NCBI GenBank assembly: GCA_018436705.1
Contig: JAHDLA010000025.1
Location: forward strand, 1-46,466
Reading direction: 5' to 3'
Origin: Sedimentibacter sp.
Lineage (GTDB): Bacteria > Bacillota > Clostridia > Tissierellales > Sedimentibacteraceae
DNA: 46,466 bases
The translations under genes were made by a program, and so were the position numbers. This document shows positions 24,771-33,442 of the stretch, piece after piece (within the stretch, counting starts at the first letter, position 1; the number at the start of each line of letters is the position of its first letter). The notes under the pieces are model-generated. The model made no database searches, had not been told where the DNA came from, and saw nothing but the letters and a program-made list of their open reading frames with translations.

Positions 24771-25096
24771 ATTATACCACACCTTTGAAGTAGCCTGATA
24801 AATTCATACCCCACATTAGCGCCTGTCAGAGAAATCAATATGTAAAGCAGCTGCTTAATTAACGTGCGTATTTCGCCGTCAAATATCCCTTTTTCAATTA
24901 CCGTAAATGATGCAAATGTTCCTCCCAAGGACGCTGCTATTGCCCATATTTTTATGGAGTTTGCCGTCTCAACCATAATTTTGTACGGCGGCTGGTTTGA
25001 AAGGACAGCGCCCAATCCTGAAAATAAACTTGCTCCTACAACCACACCAAATGCAGTCAAAAAATTGTGAATGGCACTTATATAAAAAGAAGACAT
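24758..25096 (-). CDS. ytrH: YtrH-family sporulation protein
   Basis: This 112-residue integral membrane protein has three hydrophobic segments. It fits the YtrH sporulation family: FGVVVGASLFSGLGAVLSNQPPY, IWAIAASLGGTFASFTVIEKGIF, and LIKQLLYILISLTGANVGY. It acts in the mother cell during spore formation in Bacillus; its mechanism is unknown. The next gene overlaps it and looks like ytrI. The ribosome site and start codon lie inside one arm of a long inverted repeat (25091-25150), which also contains a sigma-E-like CATACATA at 25132-25139 on the minus strand. Confidence 0.85.
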   Translation of the reverse strand: MSSFYISAIHNFLTAFGVVVGASLFSGLGAVLSNQPPYKIMVETANSIKIWAIAASLGGTFASFTVIEKGIFDGEIRTLIKQLLYILISLTGANVGYEFIRLLQRCGIIWGR

Positions 25097-25150
25097 TTAA
25101 TCACCATACCTTTATATTTCTTTTTACAAGGTATGTATGATTAAATGTCT
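25091..25150 (-). repeat. Long inverted repeat covering the ytrH start region
   Basis: The arms 25091-25112 and 25128-25150 pair over about 21 positions with one mismatch/bulge and a 15-nt loop. One arm contains the ytrH ribosome site and start codon. The other contains CATACATA, a good sigma-E -10-like element. It is either an operator dyad or, if transcription starts upstream, an RNA hairpin hiding the ribosome site. Confidence 0.7.
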
Positions 25151-25201
25151 TTATGATACTATGGTTCTATTTATACGATTTATTTATCAATACAAGAATT
25201 T

Positions 25202-27199
25202 CTAGCTCTGCTCTTTTATCAACCCTATCCTGTAAGCATCTAAAAGCATCTGCAGATCCTTTATTTGCTGCTTAAGCTCTTCGCCGTTGTCTGTATCACC
25301 CACTCTTTTTCTTTCAACCTCTTTTTGCAAAACTATCGTCGTGGAATGTATGTCTTTTTCCTCTTCAATTGCTTTTTGAGTAGATTCAAAAGGATCGTGA
25401 GATACAAGAATCAAACCGTATGAATTATATATAAGCGTATATCCTGCAATTCCAGTTGTTCCCTGGTATGCTTTTGAAAAACCTCCATCAATAACAATCA
25501 GCTTTCCATTGGCCTTTAACGGACTTTCTCCGTTTTTAAATTTAACAGGCACATGGCCGTTAATAATATGGGAAGAATCTGGATTCAATTCGAACTCTTT
25601 AAATATCAAACTGCACATTTCTTCACTGTCTTCAAGCTTAAAATATGCATTTTTCTTTTCCTTATGAGTTTTAACATCATCAATAAAATATCTTTCAAAT
25701 GTTGTCATCTTATCCTTGCCGAACAGTGGTGAATCAGGGCCGGTCCAAAGATACCATGTCATATCCATTCCGTAAAGTTTTCCTTCGAGATTGTTCTTAT
25801 GAAAATATCCCTCTCTGACTAAGATTTCAAGTCTGTCAAAAAAAGCTTTGCCGCTGTATTCTTTACCCGACGATCCTATTCTTACCTTTTTAAATGTTCC
25901 GTCTTCATTCACAGGAATGCACCCATGATATAGAAGATTTGAATTAACCTTCAGGTACATGCTTCCATTAGCCAGCAGAAATCTTATATGTTTTTGAAGT
26001 TTTTCACTATTTAAAAATGATGATTTTAATTTATCAATTATTTCTCTTTCTTCTTTTGTTAGGATATATGGATTTTTTGGATCTACCGTTGGGAAATTAA
26101 TGTCATTTAATTTATATGTGCTTCCATACAAATCAATCGTTCCGTCCTCAAAATTTATTTTATTAAGCAGCAGCCTGTCTTCCATGCCAAAATGCGGCCG
26201 TCTCTTTATTACTTCGCCTTCAAGCTTAAACTGTATAATTGAAATAGCTTTATGCATTTTTGCTATAAGTTTAAGCTGATTATCCTTAAAATCAGTATTT
26301 CCTTCCACTTTAGGTTTAAATTGTACGCAGTCATCATCTCCATAAAATTCAAGTGCAAATGTAGCAAGAGGTAATAGATTAATTCCGTATCCATCTTCTA
26401 CAGTATCAAGATTCGCATACCTGGTGCATATTCTCAAAACCGTCGCTATACATGCCTCATGACCTGCAGCAGCGCCCATCCACAGCGCATCATGATTTCC
26501 CCACTGAATATCCACAGCATGATAGTTCAGTAGTGTATCCATAACCTTTTCCGCACCCGGACCTCTGTCAAAAATATCGCCTACAATATGTAGTCTGTCA
26601 ATAACCAGCCTTTGAATCAGCTTAGACATAGCAACAATAAATTCATCGGCTCTTCCTACTTTTATTATGGAGTTTATTATTTCACAGTAGTATTCTTCCT
26701 TGTCATATTCTTCGGGGCCCTTATGCATGAGTTCCTCGATTATATATGCAAACTCCTTTGGTAAAGCCTTCCTTACCTTCATTCTTGTGTACTTGAAGGC
26801 AGCTTTTCTGCTTACGACTATAAGCCTGTAAATAGTAAGTTTATACCATTCCTCTATGTTTTCTTCATGCTTGCGTATAATTTCAAGCTTCTGTTCAGGG
26901 TAATATATAAGTGTAGCCAGACTTTTTATATCCTTTTCACTCATTATTTCACCAAAAACCTCTGTAATTTTTCGTTTAATATTGCCAGACCCGTTTTTTA
27001 ATACATGATTAAACGATTCATACTCACCATGTATGTCTGATAAAAAATGTTCGGTCCCTTTAGGAAGATTTAATATTGCCTGCAAATTAATTATTTCCGT
27101 ACAGCAAGAAGCAATAGTTGGAAATTGCTTTGATAAAAGCTTTAAATACCGCAATTCTTCATTCAAATCTTGAACTGCGTCTTCAATTGAATATTGCAT
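25202..27199 (-). CDS. fbp: Class III fructose-1,6-bisphosphatase
   Basis: This 665-residue enzyme of gluconeogenesis converts fructose 1,6-bisphosphate to fructose 6-phosphate. It is the large Firmicutes type, with a calcineurin-like metallophosphatase core: [25 protein letters not shown] and [10 protein letters not shown] supply the metal-binding residues. The C-terminal region includes NGHVPVK and [21 protein letters not shown]. Length fits the family (about 640-670). ATG 27199 is chosen because AAGGAGAG lies just upstream; the frame is open further but has no better site. It is monocistronic. Confidence 0.95.
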   Translation of the reverse strand: MQYSIEDAVQDLNEELRYLKLLSKQFPTIASCCTEIINLQAILNLPKGTEHFLSDIHGEYESFNHVLKNGSGNIKRKITEVFGEIMSEKDIKSLATLIYYPEQKLEIIRKHEENIEEWYKLTIYRLIVVSRKAAFKYTRMKVRKALPKEFAYIIEELMHKGPEEYDKEEYYCEIINSIIKVGRADEFIVAMSKLIQRLVIDRLHIVGDIFDRGPGAEKVMDTLLNYHAVDIQWGNHDALWMGAAAGHEACIATVLRICTRYANLDTVEDGYGINLLPLATFALEFYGDDDCVQFKPKVEGNTDFKDNQLKLIAKMHKAISIIQFKLEGEVIKRRPHFGMEDRLLLNKINFEDGTIDLYGSTYKLNDINFPTVDPKNPYILTKEEREIIDKLKSSFLNSEKLQKHIRFLLANGSMYLKVNSNLLYHGCIPVNEDGTFKKVRIGSSGKEYSGKAFFDRLEILVREGYFHKNNLEGKLYGMDMTWYLWTGPDSPLFGKDKMTTFERYFIDDVKTHKEKKNAYFKLEDSEEMCSLIFKEFELNPDSSHIINGHVPVKFKNGESPLKANGKLIVIDGGFSKAYQGTTGIAGYTLIYNSYGLILVSHDPFESTQKAIEEEKDIHSTTIVLQKEVERKRVGDTDNGEELKQQIKDLQMLLDAYRIGLIKEQS

Positions 27200-27641
27200 G
27201 ACACTCTCCTTAATAAGATATTTTATTTTTAGAGTATTCATATGATCTAATTTATATTATACCATACATATTGTAAATGTCATACTATTTAGTGGCTTTT
27301 CTAAATAAAAAAAGAGAAAATCATAAAAAGGTAATGTTGTTAGTGAAGATTTTTTGATTTAAGGTCAAGCTGCGTAGTGTACGACAGATTGCACTAGAAA
27401 TCCTCAATCAGCAGTCCAGCAGTGGAAGTCCTCCTGGACATGTAAAAACCGCTTTTAATATATAAGTTCCTCACTTATGCTTTCTAAAGAATAGCAGTGA
27501 TACCGGAACCGACGGTCAATATTAGCAATTATGTGTTTTGGCAATACTTACTTGTTCCTCCGGTTCATCAAAAACAGTTGTTATCTATCTTTTAGAAATT
27601 GTAAGTTTTTGAATGATTGAATACTGTGAAATATATGAAAA
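27200..27641. other. Long non-coding gap upstream of fbp
   Basis: No convincing gene is seen here. The stretch 27360-27560 is less AT-rich than its surroundings and has several short inverted repeats, for example GTCCAG with CTGGAC near 27407-27438. It may be decayed mobile DNA or an unrecognised RNA; I cannot decide. The fbp promoter should lie in its left part. Confidence 0.4.
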
Positions 27642-27675
27642 TGGGAGGCCAAGAATAATTATTCCCAGTTTCCCA
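27642..27675 (-). terminator. Possible terminator of the methionine aminopeptidase gene
   Basis: An imperfect hairpin (27642-27675) has GAATAATTATTC at its centre and outer arms TGGGA/TCCCA. On the minus strand it is followed by TTTT. An internal loop makes it weaker than the other terminators here. Confidence 0.45.
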
Positions 27676-27717
27676 TCGTACTCATAATAAAAAATTTTGA
27701 CTATTGGTGACTGTTCG

Positions 27718-28593
27718 TTAGTATGCTAATACCTCATGACCCGTTTCGGTTACCAATACTGTTTTTTCCCATTGTGCAGAAGGCTTCCCATCAACAGTGT
27801 AAATGGCCCAATTATCGCTTGTATCTGCTACTATGTTGGCTTTCCCCATATTTATCATCGGTTCTACAGTAAAAACAAGTCCCGGAACTAAGAGCATTCC
27901 TGTTCCTCGCTTTGTCACATAGCCCACCCAGGGATCTTCGTGAAATTGCACACCAATACCGTGGCCTCCGATTTCTTTCACAACAGAATACCCGTTGTTC
28001 TTTGCATGATCATTAACTGCTTGCCCAATATCACCGAGAAACGTCCACGGTTTTACCTGCTCAATACCCAGCTCCACACATTCTTTCGCAATATTAACCA
28101 GTTTTTGTTTCTCAGCGGAAACGGACCCGACACAAAACATGCGTGAAGAATCAGAAAAAAAGCCCTTGTAAATTGTTGACACATCAATATTAACGATGTC
28201 ACCGTCTTGCAAAAATACACGCTCAGATGGAATACCATGACATACAACATCATTAATAGAGATGCACGAGCTCTTAGGGTATCCTTCATAATGAAGGTCT
28301 GCCGGAATACCGCCGAGCTCTTTGGTCTTTTCGAAAATGAGCTGATCAATTTCTTCTGTGCTTACCCCATCAACAACATAATTTTCAATAAAATTAAGTA
28401 AAGCGATGTTTCTTTTGCCGCTTTCTCGAATCCCTTCAATCTGCTGTTTTGTTTTTAACAGTTTTCGATGAGGTACTTCATATCCTCTTAAGCGATAGAT
28501 TTCTATTTGTTCATCGATAAAGAAATGGCATTTCTTATATTTCCGTCCGCTGCCACACCAGCAGAGATCGTTTCTTCCAAATTTATCAGACAT
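27718..28593 (-). CDS. map: Methionine aminopeptidase with N-terminal SEC-C zinc motif
   Basis: This 291-residue type I methionine aminopeptidase removes the initiator methionine from nascent proteins. An N-terminal SEC-C motif (NDLCWCGSGRKYKKCH, about residues 6-22) binds zinc and may contact the ribosome. The pita-bread core carries the metal ligands in IVNIDVS, FFSDSSRMF, GGHGIGVQFHEDP and FTVEP, and the final TETGHEVL. ATG 28593 follows AAGGAG. An AraC-type gene lies 41 bp upstream on the same strand. Local GC is higher than in flanking genes, so this may be an acquired second copy beside the usual map in the ribosomal operon. Confidence 0.92.
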   Translation of the reverse strand: MSDKFGRNDLCWCGSGRKYKKCHFFIDEQIEIYRLRGYEVPHRKLLKTKQQIEGIRESGKRNIALLNFIENYVVDGVSTEEIDQLIFEKTKELGGIPADLHYEGYPKSSCISINDVVCHGIPSERVFLQDGDIVNIDVSTIYKGFFSDSSRMFCVGSVSAEKQKLVNIAKECVELGIEQVKPWTFLGDIGQAVNDHAKNNGYSVVKEIGGHGIGVQFHEDPWVGYVTKRGTGMLLVPGLVFTVEPMINMGKANIVADTSDNWAIYTVDGKPSAQWEKTVLVTETGHEVLAY

Positions 28594-28634
28594 TTTATCT
28601 CCTTGCATTAACCAATTTGGAGAGAGCAACACGC

Positions 28635-28982
28635 TTATGGACTGAGTCTGCCAAGAGCGGCAACGCAAGTTTTCCGATATTGCCGCGGTGAACATTGAAA
28701 TGCTTGAGAAAGTGCTCTAGAAAACGCTTCCGATGAAGAGTACCCGTAACGGAAAGCAATATCGGTAATTTTGTCATTAGACATGCAAAGGTCATATGCA
28801 GCAGCTTTTAATCTGCATTGGGCAAGAAACTGTTTATATGTCATTCCCATGTGCTCGTGAAACTTTGCAGAGCAGTAATACGGCGAATAACCAACATAAG
28901 ATGACATATCTCGCAGGCTTGGATTCTCCGTTATATTATTTTCGACCCACTTGGCCATTGACTCTATTGTTTGTGCAGACAT
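28635..28982 (-). CDS. Short AraC-family DNA-binding protein
   Basis: This 115-residue protein consists only of the AraC/XylS DNA-binding domain with two helix-turn-helix motifs: SLRDMSSYVGYSPYYCSAKF and ITDIAFRYGYSSSEAFSRALSQAF. Its size matches stand-alone regulators such as SoxS and MarA; no ligand domain is present. ATG 28982 follows AAGGAGTG. A block of 60 bases inside it (28621-28680) has 30 G+C by my count, above the local average. It is probably co-transcribed with the aminopeptidase gene and may be a fragment of a longer regulator. Confidence 0.85.
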   Translation of the reverse strand: MSAQTIESMAKWVENNITENPSLRDMSSYVGYSPYYCSAKFHEHMGMTYKQFLAQCRLKAAAYDLCMSNDKITDIAFRYGYSSSEAFSRALSQAFQCSPRQYRKTCVAALGRLSP

Positions 28983-29218
28983 TTGCTTCACTCCTTTCCC
29001 CCAGTATATCAGTCCTCGCAGATAATTACCTGATATAAGTTGCACATATAAAAAAATAAGATACTTGCCAATAGCTACCGCAATTAAAATTCAACAAGAG
29101 TTTACTGTTACTTTTCTCAACTGATTAGGCTATAAATAACCTGACTTGAATAATTTTGAAGTTAATTATACCTCACTTATCTATCAAAGTAAACTAATTT
29201 GTCCCAAACCGTCACGTA

Positions 29219-29359
29219 ATGTGGCTGCTTTTCCTATACCCCAGATTCTATGAAAATACGCAACATTCCGTTGAATCTCTGGAATGCGCTGAAATCTCCC
29301 GTATGATGATGGAATTTATCATGGTGCCTTTAATGATGCGGTTTATGAAAGTAGCGTAG
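29219..29359 (+). pseudogene. Remnant of an unidentified gene
   Basis: An open frame encodes 46 residues (starting MWLLFLYPRFYENTQHSVES, ending MMRFMKVA), but it has no ribosome site and no upstream domain. A good terminator lies 66 bp downstream on the same strand, as if this were the surviving 3' end of a deleted gene. I do not recognise the family. The rest of the 600-bp gap around it (28983-29581) shows no other gene. Confidence 0.4.
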
Positions 29360-29424
29360 GAAATGGTTACTGCGGCGGTAAAGGTTCTGTTTTTCGGTGG
29401 ACGGCTGCCCGGAATTGAACACGA

Positions 29425-29458
29425 AAAAGGGACACCGTTCAAAGACAGTGTCCCTTTT
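29425..29458 (+). terminator. Intrinsic terminator after the gene remnant
   Basis: A perfect 11-bp stem (29425-29435 with 29448-29458, 12-nt loop) is flanked by A and T tracts. It could serve the plus-strand remnant and, in the other direction, the acetoin operon that ends at 29582. Confidence 0.75.
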
Positions 29459-29581
29459 CTTGAAATTTGCTTAAACCCCTTGCCCGTTTAACCGTCTCCC
29501 GTTAAGTTTTTTGTTTGTTCTGATGTTCCCTAACGACATTCGCCTAATGTCTGGTTCCCGCTTTTTCTTATCATAATTACT

Positions 29582-30973
29582 TTATCTCTTCTTCGGAATG
29601 TGGATAGCATTTCCATGCACTGCATGAGCTGCTTCATGAAGAATTTCCCCCACAGTTGGATGGGCATGTATTGTCGAAGTAATTTCGTCCACTGTAGCTT
29701 CAAGCCTTATGGCAAGTGCTCCTTCAACAATTAAATCAGTTGCCCTCGGTCCTGCAATGTGAAGGCCTAAAATTTCACCTGTATCTGCATCGGAAATATA
29801 TTTTGCAAGTCCTTCTGTTTCCCCCTCTATCATCGATTTGCCATTGATATACATGGGAACTGCGCCTACTCTTACATCATATCCATTTTTAACCGCCTGT
29901 TCTTCTGTCAGTCCGACTCCGGCCAGTTCTGGTCTTGTATAGACACAATAAGGAGTTGTTTTAAAATCAATTTGAGGTTTTTTGTTCATTATAGCTTCAA
30001 CAGCCATTGTTCCTTCAGCCGATGCCACATGAGCAAGCATTACTCCTCCTGTACAGTCTCCTACAGCGTATATGTTTTCTATGCTTGTCTGCATATTTTT
30101 ATTTACCGATATTTTTCCTCTGTCTGTTTTAATTCCTATACTGTCTAAAGAAAGATTATCTGTAACCGGTGTTCTTCCTATTGATAAAAGCACTTTTTCA
30201 GCAGTAACAGATATGCTACCATTAGATGATTCTGCATTCAGCATAAGTCCATCCTGTGACTCTGTAATAGATGCTACCCTTGTATTCAGGAAGATGTCCA
30301 CACCGCTGCTTATAAGTTTTTCCTTTAGAGGCTTTACAATGTCCTTATCCATTGCTTCTACTATATCCGGAAGCATCTCAATTATTGATACTTTGCAGCC
30401 TAATGCTGAATAAACGCCGGCTATTTCTGTACCGATAACTCCTCCGCCTATTATAGCCATGCTTTTTGGAACAGCATTCAAGGAAAGCACCTCATTGCTT
30501 GTTATTACTCCCGGCAAATTTATACCCGGCAGCGGAATAAGCGCAGGCTTTGAACCTGTTGCAATCACTGCATAATCAAAACCAACAATTGCTTCCTCCG
30601 ATCCATTTTTTACAATAATTTCTCTTGTGCTCTTAAACCTTCCTTCACCAGCTATTTTTATAATTTTATTGCTCTTTAACAGGCCTTCTACTCCACCTAC
30701 TAACCTGCTTATTATTTTATCTTTTCTTTTTTGCAGCTGTTTCCAGTTCACTTTGGCTTCTGCAATTTCAATTCCCATTTCCTTAAAATCATTGTTAGCT
30801 TTTTCTATTTCAACTGCCGTATGAAGCAAAACCTTAGTAGGAATGCACCCTCTGTTTAGACAGGTTCCTCCTACCTTGTTCTTTTCTATAAGCACTACCT
30901 CTGCCCCAAGCTGGGCGGCTCTCACAGCAGCTACATAACCTGCCGGCCCTCCCCCTAATATTGCTATCTTCAC
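29582..30973 (-). CDS. acoL: Dihydrolipoyl dehydrogenase (E3) of the acetoin system
   Basis: This 463-residue flavoprotein reoxidises dihydrolipoamide on the E2 subunit with NAD+. The FAD-binding GGGPAGY is at the N terminus, the redox disulfide in GGTCLNRGCIPTK, the NAD-binding GGGVIGTE in the middle, and the catalytic His-Glu in HAHPTVGEILHEA near the end. There is no fused lipoyl domain. GTG 30973 is preferred to ATG 30979 because AGGAGG then has seven-base spacing. It is the last gene of the aco operon, with the E2 stop only 12 bp upstream. Confidence 0.92.
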   Translation of the reverse strand: MKIAILGGGPAGYVAAVRAAQLGAEVVLIEKNKVGGTCLNRGCIPTKVLLHTAVEIEKANNDFKEMGIEIAEAKVNWKQLQKRKDKIISRLVGGVEGLLKSNKIIKIAGEGRFKSTREIIVKNGSEEAIVGFDYAVIATGSKPALIPLPGINLPGVITSNEVLSLNAVPKSMAIIGGGVIGTEIAGVYSALGCKVSIIEMLPDIVEAMDKDIVKPLKEKLISSGVDIFLNTRVASITESQDGLMLNAESSNGSISVTAEKVLLSIGRTPVTDNLSLDSIGIKTDRGKISVNKNMQTSIENIYAVGDCTGGVMLAHVASAEGTMAVEAIMNKKPQIDFKTTPYCVYTRPELAGVGLTEEQAVKNGYDVRVGAVPMYINGKSMIEGETEGLAKYISDADTGEILGLHIAGPRATDLIVEGALAIRLEATVDEITSTIHAHPTVGEILHEAAHAVHGNAIHIPKKR

Positions 30974-30984
30974 TGTCATACCTC

Positions 30985-32298
30985 CTATAATAAAAGAAGT
31001 CCCGGCTTCTCTATATATTCCTTCAGTCTGGCCATAAACCTAGCCGCTTCCGCACCATCAACAACTCTGTGATCAGCTGTCAGACTTAAATTCATCATGG
31101 GTTTTATTGTTATTTCACCATTAACCACCTTCACCTCTTCGTTAATAGCATTAACTCCCAGTATTGCAACCTCCGGCTGGTTGACTATAGGTGTGAATGA
31201 TTCCATTCCGTACATGCCTATATTGCTGATAGTGAATGTTCCTCCCGTAAGATCATCAGATGTCAACTCATTACTTTTTGCTTTAGATGCAAGGGCCTTA
31301 ACCTCTTCCGAAATCTCTTTAAGTCCTTTTACATTGGCATATTTTACTACAGGCACAAGCAAGCCTTCAGGCAAAGCCACAGCTACACCCATATTAACAT
31401 AATTCCTCGTAACTACTTCATTTCCGTCCACCGAGCTGTTTAAAACAGGGAACTCAAGCAATACTTTAGACAACACTTTCACAAGTATGTCATTATATGA
31501 AATCTTCATTTCATCCTTCATATCTTCTCTCAGCTTTTTCATAGCAGTAGTATCAACCTTTAGATTATATGTAACTGTCGGTGATACCTGCTTGCTTTCC
31601 AGCATTCTTTTGGCAATAACCTTTCTCATGCTGCTCATTGGTTTTCTGAACTCCTGAGGAGCTGCATACTTAGTCAATTCCTTGCTGATCTTGTATTTTA
31701 TAACGTCATCTTTCATTATTCTTGTATCTTTTTCTATTTCATTTGTATCGACGCCAAGCTGTGATGCCACAACAACAGCTGTTGGAGATGCTTTTTTAGA
31801 ATCATTTTTTAATTTATCTGCATAGCTTTTAACATCATTTTCTGTAACAGAACCGTCAGGTCCGGTAGATTTCACTAATGAAATGTCCACACCTAATTCC
31901 CTGGCAATTTTTTTTGCTCTCGGAGATGCTTTGACTCTTCCACCTTTATTAGAAGCAAGTGAACCTGAAGAAATCTCAGATGGCACACCTTCTGGCTGTT
32001 CCGTTTCAAGTGAAGGCTCAGCGGATCCACCCGCCTGCTTAAGTAAATCCGCTATATCCTCATCCTTATCACCTACTATTGCAACAGGAGCCAAAACCGG
32101 AACCGTACCTTCCTCAACCAATATTTTCCTTAATACGCCTTCCGCTTTAGAATCATATTCATTTGTTAATTTATCTGTTTCAACATCAAAAATGATGTCC
32201 CCCTTTTTAATCATATCCCCCTCTTGCTTTCTCCAGTTTAAAATGACACCTTCCGTCATGGTCAGTCCCATTTTGGGCATTACTATAAAATTCGCCAT
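30985..32298 (-). CDS. acoC: Acetoin dehydrogenase E2 (dihydrolipoamide acetyltransferase)
   Basis: This 437-residue core enzyme of the acetoin-cleaving complex transfers the acetyl group from lipoate to CoA. The lipoyl domain (1-80) has the modified Lys43 in ETDKLT. It is followed by a Ser/Glu-rich linker, then two peripheral-subunit-binding-like domains: a good one at about 123-160 and a weaker one at about 169-202. The catalytic domain (about 215-437) ends with the active-site motif DHRVVDG (His410). Two binding domains in a row is unusual. AGGAGG precedes ATG. The partners are acoA/acoB (E1) and acoL (E3). Confidence 0.92.
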   Translation of the reverse strand: MANFIVMPKMGLTMTEGVILNWRKQEGDMIKKGDIIFDVETDKLTNEYDSKAEGVLRKILVEEGTVPVLAPVAIVGDKDEDIADLLKQAGGSAEPSLETEQPEGVPSEISSGSLASNKGGRVKASPRAKKIARELGVDISLVKSTGPDGSVTENDVKSYADKLKNDSKKASPTAVVVASQLGVDTNEIEKDTRIMKDDVIKYKISKELTKYAAPQEFRKPMSSMRKVIAKRMLESKQVSPTVTYNLKVDTTAMKKLREDMKDEMKISYNDILVKVLSKVLLEFPVLNSSVDGNEVVTRNYVNMGVAVALPEGLLVPVVKYANVKGLKEISEEVKALASKAKSNELTSDDLTGGTFTISNIGMYGMESFTPIVNQPEVAILGVNAINEEVKVVNGEITIKPMMNLSLTADHRVVDGAEAARFMARLKEYIEKPGLLLL

Positions 32299-32343
32299 AT
32301 TTTCCTCCTGATTTGAACTTTAAAATGAACTGCATTGTATATG

Positions 32344-33339
32344 CTATATGCTGAAAAAGCCATTCAACTGAGCCGTTTCTAAAGCTTTTTTTACATTTAC
32401 ATGATATGGACCGTTTCTGGTAATCTTAAACACATACTTTTGATTTTCCGAAAACTGTATTTCTCTTTCCCCGTCCAGCGCTATAGTACCTCTGCAGCGC
32501 GTTGTATATTCATACTCTTCGTCTATATCTAATATGGTCGGCTCTGAAATTGAAATAGGAACTACAACTCCGGCAGCTACTGCAGCAGAAACCTTTCCGT
32601 TATCTACATTAATATCAATGCAGGCACCAAAATCATCATCGGGAAAAATTATTTTTTTACATCCTGCTATGGAAGAAAACCCTATAGATGCAGGGTGGCA
32701 TCGGGATACAAATATTTTTTCAATATTCTCCATATCCCATATAGCCTTTGATCCTACAAATATATCTTTAGATATAACTGCATCAATAAGAGCAATGTCT
32801 TTCAAAGCATTATCTTTATAAATTTCTATCCGCTTATCCTTTCTTACAAACAAGCTTTTATTGAAACGGTCGGAAGCGACTGCAGCAGCAGCCATTCCTG
32901 CAACAGTCCCCTCCATCATGGCCGGATAAGCATTATTGGTTCCTGTAGATATTGTTATAACAGGCGTATTTTTTATTACCTTTGCAACTGCGCGATTTGT
33001 GCCGTCTCCACCTAAAGTGACAATACACCCCACATTTGCATTTTCCATGTACTCTGCTGCTTTCAGAGTATCTTCTATTCCGTCATAGCGCATCATATTT
33101 ATTACATTTATTTCACATTCTAATTCGCTGCATATATTCAGCTTATCTTCAACTCTGTATCCCATATTGTAAGAGTCCGGCATCATATAGACTTTTTCCA
33201 CACCAAGCGCCTGAGCACCCAATACAACTCTTTCCACTATATTTATTTTTTCATTGTTGTCAATTACTGTAGCATGAGAGACAAGCCTTCTTATATCCTT
33301 TCCCGAAGCGGGATTTGCTATTATTCCGATTGAAATCAC
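32344..33339 (-). CDS. acoX: AcoX, ATP-NAD kinase-like protein
   Basis: This 331-residue protein of the ATP-NAD kinase superfamily is regularly encoded in acetoin operons as AcoX. The kinase-type motif LGGDGTNRAVAKV is present, preceded by IIANPASGKDIRR, typical of the fold. Its exact role in acetoin catabolism is not established. GTG 33339 is chosen because AAAGGAGG sits eight bases before it; the frame also contains ATG 33363 upstream. It follows acoB after a gap of about 100 bp that contains a perfect hairpin, and precedes acoC. Confidence 0.86.
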   Translation of the reverse strand: MISIGIIANPASGKDIRRLVSHATVIDNNEKINIVERVVLGAQALGVEKVYMMPDSYNMGYRVEDKLNICSELECEINVINMMRYDGIEDTLKAAEYMENANVGCIVTLGGDGTNRAVAKVIKNTPVITISTGTNNAYPAMMEGTVAGMAAAAVASDRFNKSLFVRKDKRIEIYKDNALKDIALIDAVISKDIFVGSKAIWDMENIEKIFVSRCHPASIGFSSIAGCKKIIFPDDDFGACIDINVDNGKVSAAVAAGVVVPISISEPTILDIDEEYEYTTRCRGTIALDGEREIQFSENQKYVFKITRNGPYHVNVKKALETAQLNGFFSI

Positions 33340-33404
33340 GCCTGTTGCCTCCTTTACTATCATTCACGGCATAGTGCGCCGTTTAATACTGTTACAAGGC
33401 AGCA

Positions 33405-33435
33405 GTGTGACTTTAAAAGATTTTTAAAGTCACAC
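33405..33435 (-). other. Intercistronic hairpin between acoB and acoX
   Basis: A perfect 14-bp stem (33405-33418 with 33422-33435) closes a 3-nt loop in the acoB-acoX gap. No T tract follows on the minus strand. It may protect the acoAB messenger 3' end or set different levels of E1 and downstream proteins. Confidence 0.75.
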
Positions 33436-33442
33436 GATTTTG

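Noticed and set aside
27360..27560. Possible structured RNA or riboswitch upstream of fbp
   Set aside because: Short inverted repeats exist, but no known riboswitch, T-box or tRNA signature was found and no downstream gene fits.
29248..29442. 64-codon minus-strand frame in the 29.2-29.4 kb gap
   Set aside because: The composition looks non-protein-like, and the opposite strand carries a better remnant with its own terminator.
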